NCBI GenBank assembly: GCA_030045215.1
Contig: JASIBJ010000147.1
Location: forward strand, 1-11,240
Length of the DNA: 11,240 nt
From: Streptosporangiaceae bacterium
GTDB taxonomy: Bacteria > Actinomycetota > Actinomycetes > Streptosporangiales > Streptosporangiaceae
Direction of reading: 5' to 3'
A program made the translations under genes and the position numbers. The notes under the pieces were generated by a model. It had not been told where the DNA came from. It was given only the letters and a program-made list of their open reading frames with translations, and made no database searches. This document shows, piece by piece, positions 1 to 7,010 of this stretch (position 1 is its first letter; every line of letters begins with the position of its first letter).

Positions 1-8
1 GCCGACAG

Positions 9-25
9 TATGATGCGGCGTCATA
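9..25. repeat. Imperfect 8-bp dyad, operator-like
   Basis: Bases 9-16 (TATGATGC) and 18-25 (GCGTCATA) form an inverted repeat around a single central base, with one mismatch. The size and symmetry resemble the operator of a dimeric repressor. No gene start is visible next to it, so if it is real it probably belongs to a gene beyond the left edge. A short dyad like this can also arise by chance. Confidence 0.25.
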
Positions 26-90
26 CCTGAGCATGACATCACCGCTGCACGGCACTCGCAGCCGCTGATGTAGAGCGACAATATCGGCCA

Positions 91-119
91 GCGACCTAAG
101 CCGGCGGCGCCGGCGTCGC
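91..119 (-). terminator. Hairpin downstream of the SRPBCC-ArsR-DUF899 operon
   Basis: GCGAC (91-95) pairs with GTCGC (115-119), and GCCGGC (100-105) pairs with GCCGGC (109-114), with a three-base loop and a four-base bulge. It lies about 45 bases past the DUF899 reading frame (TAA at 165-167), where a terminator for the minus-strand operon would be expected. It has no T-rich tail, so it is a GC-rich hairpin candidate only. Confidence 0.3.
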
Positions 120-164
120 CTTTGCGGGCTGGTGGTCTCCTGACCGCACATTCCCCGGCGCCGG

Positions 165-992
165 TTAGTGGCAGTGGTGTGAGTTGCCTGACTGTCCTGC
201 GGCGCCCAGGTCATCGGTGCGTCCGGCCTCGAGCCGCGACCACTGGGCGATGGGGCGTCCGCCCGGCCAGGCTGACACCGGTGTCCAGTCAGGCCGCCCA
301 GCGTCAGTCCGCGTGTTGGTGCACCGTTGCGGCCAGCCGGCGGGCGAGTCCTCCCAGGCTTCCTGGCGTCCGTACACGGTCAGGTCCATGAGCGCGTAGC
401 TGTAGTCCATCGCCTCCACTCCGCGACGTTTCGTTCAGTAGGTCTCGAAGACGCGGTCGCCGTCGCGCAGATAGCAAACGAGGTGGAACAGGCCGATCTG
501 GCGTCCCGTCAGCAGCCCGTCGAGCGAGCCGACGGCGGAGTACCAGGGCATGTCCCAGCCCATGAAGTCGCGGTAGCGGAGGCTCTCGTCGTAGGGGCCC
601 TGGCAGAACACCGCGTAGGTGATGTCGCGGGAGTGCAGATAGGACAGTTCCGCGACCTGAGTGGTGTAGAAGGTGCATCCTTCGCACTGCTCGGGCGCGG
701 AGTGGCCGGCGTCCCACATGAAGTAGTAGGCGATCAGCTGCCGCCGGCCCTCGAACGCCTCCAGCAAGGTGACCGGGCCGCGCGGCCCGGTCAGCGTGAG
801 CCTGGCGTCGACCTCGACCATAGGCAGTCGCCGCCGGGCCGCGGCGATCGCGTCGCCTTCGCGGGTGCGGGCCTTCTCCCGGATCCTGAGCCTGTCGACC
901 TCGGCCTCGAATGCGGCCCGGTCGACGACCGGGGGCAGGCCGCTGCGGACGCCGGCCAACGGCCCACCGGAGCTCGGTGATTCGTCTCTCAT
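165..992 (-). pseudogene. DUF899 (thioredoxin-like) protein interrupted by an in-frame TGA
   Basis: The start at 992 is chosen because GAGAGA lies a few bases upstream, and because the DUF899-like sequence begins here. Residues 1-185 show the family pattern: RRRLPMVEVDA near residue 55, a thioredoxin-like segment with YYFMWDAG and QCEGC, then MGWDMPWYSA and LRDGDRVFETY. A TGA stop follows at 437-435 (codon 186). Reading through it in the same frame gives the expected rest of the domain: [29 protein letters not shown], and a tail to TAA at 165-167. Relatives as I remember them have Trp after FETY, so TGG to TGA is the simplest explanation. The frame is otherwise intact for 275 codons. The product as written lacks its last third (about 89 residues). 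It starts 13 bases after the ArsR gene, so it is the last gene of that operon. DUF899 function is not established. A sequencing error is possible. Confidence 0.75.
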
Positions 993-1005
993 GGCTGGGT
1001 CTCTC

Positions 1006-1362
1006 TCATTGCTGGAGGTTTCGCTGTTTCTTTGCTTCGGCGTGCGCAGCCTCGGCGAGCCGTTTGATCGCGCCAAGTCGCCGGTCCCACTCGGCCGCAA
1101 GGTCCGCGATCGCCCGAGTCGCCTGGTCAAGACGGTCGGCCTCGACCCGATACAGAACCTCCCGGCCCTGCTTGCGCCGGCTGATCAGCCCTGCCTGTTC
1201 GAGCACGACCAGGTGCTTGGATACCGCCTGGCGCGAGAACGGCACCTGGCCGGCCAGCCAGCTGGCGCTGACCTCACCGTTGCTGACGACGAGGTCGAGC
1301 ACCCGGCGACGAGACGGGTCGCCGATGGCCGACCACAGCTCGTCATCGGCTTGCGCCGTCAT
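1006..1362 (-). CDS. ArsR-family winged-helix transcriptional regulator
   Basis: This 118-residue protein begins with the typical ArsR/SmtB opening (LWSAIGDPSRRRVLDLV, residues 9-25). The HTH follows, with recognition helix around residues 43-56 (SRQAVSKHLVVLEQAG). The wing contains GREVLYRVE at residues 66-74. A basic helical tail follows. It contains no cysteine, so it cannot use the cysteine metal-binding site of the classical ArsR sensors. It belongs to the metal-independent group often paired with SRPBCC/AHSA1 proteins. Its ATG overlaps the SRPBCC stop as ATGA (1359-1362), which indicates translational coupling. The DUF899 gene follows after 13 bases. It probably represses the operon promoter at 1905-1934, which is flanked by repeated 12-base motifs; this is inferred from position only. 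Confidence 0.9.
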   Translation of the reverse strand: MTAQADDELWSAIGDPSRRRVLDLVVSNGEVSASWLAGQVPFSRQAVSKHLVVLEQAGLISRRKQGREVLYRVEADRLDQATRAIADLAAEWDRRLGAIKRLAEAAHAEAKKQRNLQQ

Positions 1363-1805
1363 CCCGATCGGAGCTCCGCGGAAACGCTGGCGAGGCGATC
1401 CAGGAAGTCGCCCCAGCCTTCCCTGTGCTCGTCGGCATAGCGCTGCTTCTCCGCGTCGGGCCAGTCCCGCAGTTCATGGCCGCCTTCGGAAACGCGGACG
1501 TGGGTCCGCTCGTCGCCCACGGGCGTGAGCGCGAACTCGACCAGCATCGAGTTGCCGGCCACCGGCTCCTGCCCGCCGGGATGGTTCCAGCGGAACGAGA
1601 AGCGAGTCGGCGGATCGACCGTCTCCACGACAACCGGGCCGCCCTGATCGCCGAACCCCATGTAGCCATGAGCGCCCGGCTCCACGATGAGGTCCACCCG
1701 GTCGGCGAACCACTGGGTCATCTGATCAGGCTCGGTGATGGTGCGCCACACAACCTCGGCGGGCGCCTCGATCAGAATCTCGCGCTCAATCCCCAGGCCT
1801 GCCAT
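1359..1805 (-). CDS. SRPBCC (AHSA1-like) domain protein
   Basis: This 148-residue protein belongs to the START/Bet v1-like SRPBCC fold, a hydrophobic-cavity domain that binds small ligands. Visible signatures are the first strand and helix IEREILIEAPAEVVWRTIT (residues 6-24), DQMTQWFAD (28-36), the strand RFSFRWNHPGG (68-78) and a C-terminal helix with EGWGDFLDRLASVSAEL. The start at 1805 is preferred over the upstream in-frame ATG at 1841 because AGGAAGGGA lies about 11 bases before it and the fold begins at once. It is the first gene of a three-gene unit with ArsR and DUF899. SRPBCC/ArsR pairs are common in actinobacteria, usually with ArsR first; here the order is reversed. The ligand is unknown. 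Confidence 0.88.
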   Translation of the reverse strand: MAGLGIEREILIEAPAEVVWRTITEPDQMTQWFADRVDLIVEPGAHGYMGFGDQGGPVVVETVDPPTRFSFRWNHPGGQEPVAGNSMLVEFALTPVGDERTHVRVSEGGHELRDWPDAEKQRYADEHREGWGDFLDRLASVSAELRSG

Positions 1806-1891
1806 CGGTACCCAATCCCTTCCTGCGCGTCCGGCCGCCATCGCCGGCCACCATCTGGTGTCGCATCTTGGTCATCGCTCGCCCCGGCTTC

Positions 1892-1951
1892 CGATCTGCA
1901 ACCAAAGGTAGCACGTCATGGAGTGGATGTGCAACCGATGATTGCAGATCG
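1892..1951. promoter_or_regulatory. Cluster of three 12-base repeats, candidate ArsR operator
   Basis: Three related 12-mers surround the operon promoter. GGTTGCAGATCG reads on the minus strand at 1903-1892. GGTTGCACATCC reads on the minus strand at 1936-1925, matching the first at 10 of 12 bases. GATTGCAGATCG reads on the plus strand at 1940-1951, matching at 11 of 12. The outer two form a perfect 10-bp inverted repeat (1892-1901 with 1942-1951). The two minus-strand copies are 33 bases apart, about three helical turns. One copy overlaps the -35 box and one covers the predicted transcription start, as repressor sites do. Assignment to the operon's own ArsR is inference. Confidence 0.5.
1905..1934 (-). 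promoter_or_regulatory. Promoter of the SRPBCC-ArsR-DUF899 operon
   Basis: On the minus strand, TTGCAC (1934-1929) and TACCTT (1910-1905) are separated by 18 bases. They fit an actinobacterial housekeeping promoter (TTGACn / TAnnnT). Transcription would start near 1898 and give a leader of about 90 bases before the SRPBCC start at 1805. The promoter lies within the repeat cluster at 1892-1951. Confidence 0.5.
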
Positions 1952-1990
1952 TCCGGGCGCTCAGGCCGGTATTCCGCGGGCCGAACAGCG

Positions 1991-2295
1991 CTAGCCAGCC
2001 TGCTCAGCAAGGACCGCCTTGATGACGGCCATGCTGCGGGCTCGATACCGCGGTCGCCTCGCTCCAGCGTCCACTGCGGTGATCAGTGCCTTCCAGAACG
2101 CCCGGCCGCGCCCCTGGCCCAGGTAGCGTCATCGGCGGGAAGCAGCGATTGATAGACCCGCCGGCTGTCCCCGGAGAAGAACGTCCACGCGACAGCGATG
2201 GTCGCAATCATCCAGATCAGCCGCAACGGGATATTGGTAAGGCTCGGTCGCTCCGGCAGTCCGGGCCTGATTGCCAGGAACGCAGCCGCTCGCAC
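1991..2295 (-). pseudogene. Small membrane-protein gene with an apparent frameshift
   Basis: Not recognised. From a GTG at 2295, 23 bases after the GNAT stop, a frame codes for a basic N-terminus and one hydrophobic segment (LRLIWMIATIAVAWTFF, about residues 24-40). It continues as SGDSRRVYQSLLPADD, then turns into a short Arg/Gly-rich tail that stops at 2083. In a second frame, beginning near 2128 just after an out-of-frame TGA, there is a plausible continuation: RYLGQGRGRAFWKALITAVD, then MAVIKAVLAEQAG, stopping at TAG 1993-1991. About 78% of third positions in that second part are G or C by hand count. Loss of one base near 2124-2130 would join the two halves into a protein of about 101 residues with one membrane segment. 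Same-strand spacing suggests an operon with the GNAT gene. No family can be named. Confidence 0.35.
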
Positions 2296-2318
2296 TAACC
2301 ACCGTTGAATCCTGACGG

Positions 2319-2972
2319 CTAGCCAGGCAAACGGATGTGCAAGTGCCCGTAATCGGGGAACTCAGGGGGCAGTGGCGGCAGCACTGCCGATAGCGCGAAT
2401 CGGGTCTTTTCTGCCACCCGGCAGGACGCGCGGTTGCCAACAGCATGGATGAGTTCGAGTCGTTCGAGGGGCCGGTGCCGTTCCAGGCGGAAGGCCCACT
2501 CGCATACCACGTTCAGGGCCCGTGGCGCGATGCCCTGGCCGCGCGAAGGCGCCGTGACCCAGTAGCTCACTTCGCCCGCGGCAGCTTCGCCGTCGGGCCG
2601 CCGGACGCTGACGCCTCCAACCAGGTCACCGGCCGCGTCATCGGGGCCAGCTTGCAGTACGGCGAAGCTGTAGCGGGTACCGGCCCGGCGGTCCGCGCGC
2701 CGGTCCTGGACGATCCGGCGCGCCTGCTCCGCACTGGTGACCGGGTGGCGGAGCCACTGCCGCATGACGGGATCGCGATGTGCGGCAACGATCGCGGGAA
2801 TGTCCTGCTCAGTCCAGGGGCGGAGCAGCAGGCCGGGCGACGTTGTCGACGGCGGCACGATGAGCGCGCTGTCCGTGCCCGGCGCCTCGCCTTGGTGGTT
2901 ACCGGGACAGCGACGTTGATGGCCTGGCTGACCGCTGGGCCGATCCGGCGGGGTCATGCCTGAAGTGGCCAT
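2319..2972 (-). CDS. GNAT-family N-acetyltransferase (RimJ/RimL-like)
   Basis: This 217-residue protein likely transfers an acetyl group from acetyl-CoA to an amine, perhaps a protein N-terminus or a small molecule. The domain starts at about residue 48 (LLLRPWTEQDIPAIVAAH). The strand SFAVLQAG and the segment DLVGGVSVRRPDG follow. Motif A is YWVTAPSRGQGIAPRAL (137-153), with the acetyl-CoA pyrophosphate loop R144-G-Q-G-I-A149. Motif B is ELIHAVGNRASCRVAEK (173-189). Arg191 stands where relatives usually have Gly before Phe (EKxGF). The first 45 or so residues are Pro/Gly-rich and not part of the fold. The start at 2972 is kept because AAGG lies seven bases upstream, whereas the next in-frame ATG (2957) has no usable SD. 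It lies 77 bases after the amidohydrolase gene. Confidence 0.85.
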   Translation of the reverse strand: MATSGMTPPDRPSGQPGHQRRCPGNHQGEAPGTDSALIVPPSTTSPGLLLRPWTEQDIPAIVAAHRDPVMRQWLRHPVTSAEQARRIVQDRRADRRAGTRYSFAVLQAGPDDAAGDLVGGVSVRRPDGEAAAGEVSYWVTAPSRGQGIAPRALNVVCEWAFRLERHRPLERLELIHAVGNRASCRVAEKTRFALSAVLPPLPPEFPDYGHLHIRLPG

Positions 2973-3049
2973 CCGGCGACCTTACCTCTTAGCGTCTGGA
3001 CGGTGAGCTATCTCGCGGTGCCGTCAGCAGGCAGCCCGAGCCAGGACCG

Positions 3050-4873
3050 TCAGTGCTGCTCCAGGGAGTCCCTGGCGGCATCCGCTACCGCGCGGGCCTG
3101 GACAGCTCCGGCCGGCGCAGACTGCTGATAACCGCCGTAGTGGGCGACAGGAGACCAGGCTGGCTCGATCGGCGCCATCGGCTTGGCGAGTCCCGCGTAT
3201 TCGGCGACGGCGTAGACGATCTTTCCGCCAGTGATCGTGAGCACCGCTTCGATGCGAGAGATGTCCTCCGCCGCGACCGTGAAATAGTCATCCGAGAGTA
3301 CCGCCAGGTCCGCCAGGTAGCCCTCGGCGAGGATGCCCTTGCGGCCGGCCTCGCCGGTGAGCTCCGCGCCAGCTGTGGTGTAGAGCCTTATCGCGGTCTC
3401 CCGGTCGAGCAGGTTGTCAGGACCGTAGAGCTGCATGCCGCCAACCGTGCGGCCGCGAACCAGCCATTCCAGGGCAGCCCACGGGTTGTAAGTGGACACC
3501 CGGGGCGCATCGGTCCCGGCGGCCACGGTCACCCCGCGGGCGAGCATGCCCTTAACCGGCGGGGCCTGGGCGGCGCGCTCGCGCCCGTAACGCTCGGCGA
3601 AGGCGCGGCCCTGGTAGGCCATCCGGTGCTGGACGGAGATGGCCCCGCCCAGTGCGGCCACCCGGTCGATGCTTTCCGCTGAGATGGTCTCGGCGTGGTC
3701 GAGGATCCACCGCACGCCGCCGGGGAAGCCGCTGATCCTTTCGAGCACGGCCAGGTCCATGCGGATCGTCTCGTCGTAGGTAGCATGCAGCCGGAACGGC
3801 CAGCCGTTTTCTGCCAGCAGCCGGACGGCTGCCTCCAGATCTGCGCCGGCGTGCTCGCTGAGTTCGGGGCGCGGTTCGGCGAAGTTCTCGAAGTCGATCG
3901 CCGACCAGGTCAGGCTCTCGCCGGCGCCGTTGAGCCGCAGCCAGTCGTCGCCGTCACCAGGCCGCACGGCCGCGATCCAGCGGCGGATGTCGTCGAGTTC
4001 GCTTCCCGGTACCTGGGGAAAGAGGTGATAGGCCAGCCGGACCGTCAGTGCTCCGCGGTCAGCCAGACGCGTGACCGCGGCGTAGTCGTCGGGGAACGAC
4101 TGGAACCCGCCGGCTGCGTCGATCGCCGAGGTCAGACCGAACCGGTTCAGCTCGTGCAGAAAGTGCCGGGTCGATTCGAGCTGGTCGTCTTCGCTGAGCG
4201 CCGGCGCTTTCCCGATCGTGGCGTACAGCAGGTTCGCTGCCGGCGCCGCCAGCAGCAGCCCGGTCGGCTCCCCGTTGTAGCCGCGCACGATTTGCCCGCC
4301 GGGCACCTCGGGGCTGTCGCGGGTGTAGCCAGCCGCCCGCAGCGCGGCGCGGTTCAGCAGGGCCGCCTGGTACAGGTGCATGATCATGACCGGGGTATCC
4401 GGTGCGGCGGCGTTCACCTCGCTGATCGTCGGCAGCCGCTGCTCGGCAAACTGCTCCTTGCTCCAGCCCCCGACGACCCGAACCCACTGGCCCGGCGGGG
4501 TGCGGCTCGCCTGATCGCGGAGCATGGCCAGCGCCTGGCTCAGCGACCGGACGCCGTCCCAGCGCAGCTCCAGCAGGTAATGCAGTCCTGTCCTGATCAC
4601 GTGGATGTGCGAGTCAATCAGCCCTGGGATGACGCGCCGGCCCATCGCGTCAATGACCCTGGTGGCCTTAGTGACATGCGGCGCGATGCTGTAATCGTCG
4701 CCCACGGCCAGAATCCTGCCGTCGCGGATGGCTAGCGCCCCAGCATATGGGCGGCGGGGATCACCGGTGTAGATGCGACCGTTCCGCACCACAAGATCCG
4801 CGGGATTTTCGCTCCGGTCGGCCGGCACCAGCCCGGCCACCGGCATCGACGTCCAAGTGTGGGCCGCGGACAT
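3050..4873 (-). CDS. YtcJ-like metal-dependent amidohydrolase (amidohydro_3)
   Basis: This 607-residue predicted cytoplasmic hydrolase belongs to the amidohydrolase superfamily, YtcJ-like group; there is no signal peptide. The N-terminal composite strands are ADLVVRNGRIYTGDPR and IRDGRILAVGD. The barrel begins with the metal motif PGLIDSHIHV, carrying H89 and H91. Further ligands are H363 (RLHATYDE), H393 (ILDHAET) and D455 (AAGTDAPRVS). The C-terminal segment AEGYLADLAVLSDDYF (516-531) is typical of the family. All expected catalytic residues are present, so it is probably active, cleaving C-N or C-O bonds. The substrate cannot be predicted. The start is well supported: AAAGGAG lies six bases upstream of the ATG. 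It is divergent from the methyltransferase, with 214 bases between the two starts. Confidence 0.93.
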   Translation of the reverse strand: MSAAHTWTSMPVAGLVPADRSENPADLVVRNGRIYTGDPRRPYAGALAIRDGRILAVGDDYSIAPHVTKATRVIDAMGRRVIPGLIDSHIHVIRTGLHYLLELRWDGVRSLSQALAMLRDQASRTPPGQWVRVVGGWSKEQFAEQRLPTISEVNAAAPDTPVMIMHLYQAALLNRAALRAAGYTRDSPEVPGGQIVRGYNGEPTGLLLAAPAANLLYATIGKAPALSEDDQLESTRHFLHELNRFGLTSAIDAAGGFQSFPDDYAAVTRLADRGALTVRLAYHLFPQVPGSELDDIRRWIAAVRPGDGDDWLRLNGAGESLTWSAIDFENFAEPRPELSEHAGADLEAAVRLLAENGWPFRLHATYDETIRMDLAVLERISGFPGGVRWILDHAETISAESIDRVAALGGAISVQHRMAYQGRAFAERYGRERAAQAPPVKGMLARGVTVAAGTDAPRVSTYNPWAALEWLVRGRTVGGMQLYGPDNLLDRETAIRLYTTAGAELTGEAGRKGILAEGYLADLAVLSDDYFTVAAEDISRIEAVLTITGGKIVYAVAEYAGLAKPMAPIEPAWSPVAHYGGYQQSAPAGAVQARAVADAARDSLEQH

Positions 4874-5087
4874 GCGCGCTCCTTTCTCGTTCCCCGATCT
4901 GACTGGCAGGTCTACTCCATCCTGCGCGGTTCGGGATGTGCGGGGCTTGAGTCGGTTGACGGCCAGGCTGAGGCGTGGCGAGAGGTGCCCCGGCCGCGGG
5001 ACCTGACGCCAGGCTTTGGGGAGACGCGGCGCGCGACTCCGGCCATCACCCCGATGGCAGAAGGTCGGTTATGTCAGGATGGACCGC

Positions 5088-5837
5088 ATGTCTTCCGGTC
5101 CCGAGAGTTCTGCTCGGCGTGCGGCTCCGGCCGTGGCCAACGACTATGACGGCTTCGCGGAGGCGTACTCGGCCGAGAACGAGTCCAGCCTCCTGAATGC
5201 CTATTACGAGCGGCCCGCGATGCTGGCGCTGGCCGGGGACGTGGCCAGCCGGCGGATCCTTGACGTGGGCTGCGGCTCTGGCCCCCTGTTCGCGGCGCTG
5301 CGCGACCGGGGCGCTGTGGTGACCGGCTTCGACAAGAGCACCGGGATGCTGGAGCTGGCACGGCGGCGGCTCGGTTCCGGCGCGGACCTGCGGGTGGCGG
5401 ACCTAGGGAACCCGCTGCCGTTCCCCGATGGCGCGTTCGACGATGTCGTCGCGTCCCTGGTGCTGCATTACCTCGAGGACTGGTCGGCGCCGCTGGCGGA
5501 GTTGCGGCGCGTGCTAAAACCCGGCGGCCGGCTGTTCGTGTCCGTCGAGCATCCCTTTGCAATTACCCTCATGCACCGCGAGGCTGGCCGCAAGGCCGAC
5601 TATTTCGCGACCTCCAACCGCACCGAGGAGTACAACTTCGGCGGCCAGACCGCCCTGTTGAGTCTCTGGGACCGGCCGCTGCACGCGATGACCAGCGCCT
5701 TTACCGCGGCCGGCTTCCGGATCGCGATCATCAGTGAGCCAGAGCCGGTGCCGGCTGCCCGCGAGCTATTCCCCGACCAGCTTGCGGCCATGCCGCGCTT
5801 CCTGGCCTTTCTGTTCTTCGTCCTGCTGGCTGACTGA
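5088..5837 (+). CDS. Class I SAM-dependent methyltransferase
   Basis: This 249-residue protein has the UbiE/Methyltransf_11-type Rossmann fold. Motif I is ILDVGCGSG (57-65), the SAM-binding loop. The acidic residue after strand 2 is D82 (VTGFDKS). Motif II is around FDDVVASLVLHYL (117-129). The post-II segment is LAELRRVLKPGGRLFVSVEHP (136-156), with KPGG at 144-147. The C-terminal part (EEYNFGG, then DRPLHAMTSAFTAAGF) is the substrate-side region common in small-molecule methyltransferases. The start at 5088 is preferred because AGGA (5076-5079) lies eight bases upstream; the ATG at 5079 would have no SD at proper distance. It may methylate a small metabolite; the substrate is unknown. Confidence 0.9.
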   Translation: MSSGPESSARRAAPAVANDYDGFAEAYSAENESSLLNAYYERPAMLALAGDVASRRILDVGCGSGPLFAALRDRGAVVTGFDKSTGMLELARRRLGSGADLRVADLGNPLPFPDGAFDDVVASLVLHYLEDWSAPLAELRRVLKPGGRLFVSVEHPFAITLMHREAGRKADYFATSNRTEEYNFGGQTALLSLWDRPLHAMTSAFTAAGFRIAIISEPEPVPAARELFPDQLAAMPRFLAFLFFVLLAD

Positions 5838-5938
5838 AAGTCGCCCTCATTGTCACCCACGACTTGCATCAAGCTCGCCGACCACCGGAAACGTCCACCT
5901 AGAGCGGCCCGACTTACTGCGGGTCAGGAGGGATTGCA

Positions 5939-6829
5939 ATGCATAAGCGATTGATCACCGTCGCGGCCGGTGCCGTGGCCATCGGAGCCCTAACGATCCC
6001 GGCCACCGCGCAGGCGAATCAAGCGGGAGTACCGCTAACGAGGTCAGTGACGGCCTATGGCACTGTCACCGTTCACGGGTTGCACGCCGCAGTGGGCGTT
6101 CCCTTCCCGCGGACTCATCTTCCGCGCGCGGCGAATGACACTACCTTCAATTGGTCGGGTTACGCGGACACGGCCGACTCCAAGCAGAAGTTCAACGCGG
6201 TCAGTACTGAATTCACCGTGCCTGACGTGAACTGCGCCGAGTCAGCTGACGGCCCTTTTGGCAGTGACTGGCAGTACGGCGCCTGGGTGGCGGAATGGGC
6301 GGGACTCGACGGTTTCAACGGCAACACCGTGGAACAGGAAGGCGTGGAAGTCGGTTGCGCCACCCCGGAAAGCAGCCCTGAGTACTTCGCCTGGTACGAG
6401 ATGTACCCGCTGGACCCGGTCACCTTTACCGGCATCAACCCTGGCGATGCGATCCAGGTGCAAACCGCTCAGTACAAGGACGGCGACTACTTGCTGACCC
6501 TGGCCGACCTGACGAACGGGACTGGTTTCACGGTGACCGAGCCGTGCCCCAGTGGTTCTGTATGCGATTCAGCATCAGCAGAAGTCATCACGGAAGCACC
6601 GTATGAGGACGGCTACCTGCCGTTGCCTGACTATGCGCAGACCGACTACGACGGCACGTGGGTTGAGGCCAACCACACAGCCAAGGACAAGGGGACGCTA
6701 GCCGCGTCGAAGTGGTGGGCAGAGAACGCCCTCACGATGGTCTCCGACACAACTCCCTCGGACACCGAGTCTGGGCCCGGCACGCTAGAGGGCGGTGCCG
6801 ATTTCGCTACGACCTGGCAGGCGAATTAG
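5939..6829 (+). CDS. Secreted G1-family (glutamic) endopeptidase
   Basis: This 296-residue preproprotein belongs to peptidase family G1 (eqolisins), acid-active endopeptidases with a Gln/Glu dyad. A signal peptide is clear: MHKR, a hydrophobic core to about residue 20, and a likely cut after ATAQA (residue 26). Residues 27-65 look like a propeptide. The mature domain begins near TFNWSGYA (69-76). The catalytic Gln is best placed at Q133 (NTVEQEGVEV) and the catalytic Glu at E215 (SASAEVITEAP); E219 is a nearby alternative. WAGLDGF (120-126) and EYFAWYEMYP (148-157) are further family signatures. Cysteines at 99, 140, 203 and 209 could form disulfides. AGGAGGG at 5926-5932 gives a strong SD. 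It ends 20 bases before a terminator hairpin, so it is probably monocistronic. A paralogue lies at the right edge of the window. Confidence 0.92.
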   Translation: MHKRLITVAAGAVAIGALTIPATAQANQAGVPLTRSVTAYGTVTVHGLHAAVGVPFPRTHLPRAANDTTFNWSGYADTADSKQKFNAVSTEFTVPDVNCAESADGPFGSDWQYGAWVAEWAGLDGFNGNTVEQEGVEVGCATPESSPEYFAWYEMYPLDPVTFTGINPGDAIQVQTAQYKDGDYLLTLADLTNGTGFTVTEPCPSGSVCDSASAEVITEAPYEDGYLPLPDYAQTDYDGTWVEANHTAKDKGTLAASKWWAENALTMVSDTTPSDTESGPGTLEGGADFATTWQAN

Positions 6830-6848
6830 AGGCGCGTGACGCAGCGTG

Positions 6849-6875
6849 GGACCCCCGCCGGAATGCCGGGGGTTC
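6849..6875 (+). terminator. Rho-independent-type terminator after the G1 peptidase
   Basis: GGACCCCCG (6849-6857) pairs with CGGGGGTTC (6867-6875), including one G-T pair, around a nine-base loop. It is followed by the pyrimidine-rich TTCGCTTTCC. It begins 20 bases after the G1 peptidase stop codon. Confidence 0.7.
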
Positions 6876-6998
6876 TTCGCTTTCCGGGTCGAATCAATGT
6901 CATCCGTCCTCGCGCTGCGTGCTCCGGCCGCTCCACGTTGACCCCGCTGCGGCACCAGCGTCTCAACTGGCAGCTGTCCGGGCAGGCCAGCCCCCTAA

Positions 6999-7004
6999 TA
7001 ACCT
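6999..7004 (+). promoter_or_regulatory. Possible leaderless -10 box for the P-loop protein
   Basis: TAACCT (6999-7004) fits TAnnnT and ends six bases before the ATG at 7011, the spacing expected if the mRNA starts at or next to the start codon. No SD is seen before that ATG, which agrees with a leaderless message. No convincing -35 box was found. Confidence 0.3.
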
Positions 7005-7010
7005 CAGAAC

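Noticed and set aside
435..437. TGA in the DUF899 gene as a selenocysteine codon
   Set aside because: Relatives as I remember them have Trp, not Cys, at this position, and no SECIS-like hairpin was recognised directly after it. A nonsense change or error is simpler.
3695..4735. A 346-codon plus-strand ORF opposite the amidohydrolase
   Set aside because: It is a shadow of the antisense gene. The minus strand has a strong SD and all superfamily metal ligands; the plus-strand frame shows no domain. The same applies to plus-strand ORFs at 327-980, 769-1440 and 1425-1994.
5838..5865. AAGTCG/CGACTT inverted repeat after the methyltransferase stop
   Set aside because: Only six base pairs around a 16-base loop and no T tract; too weak to call a terminator.
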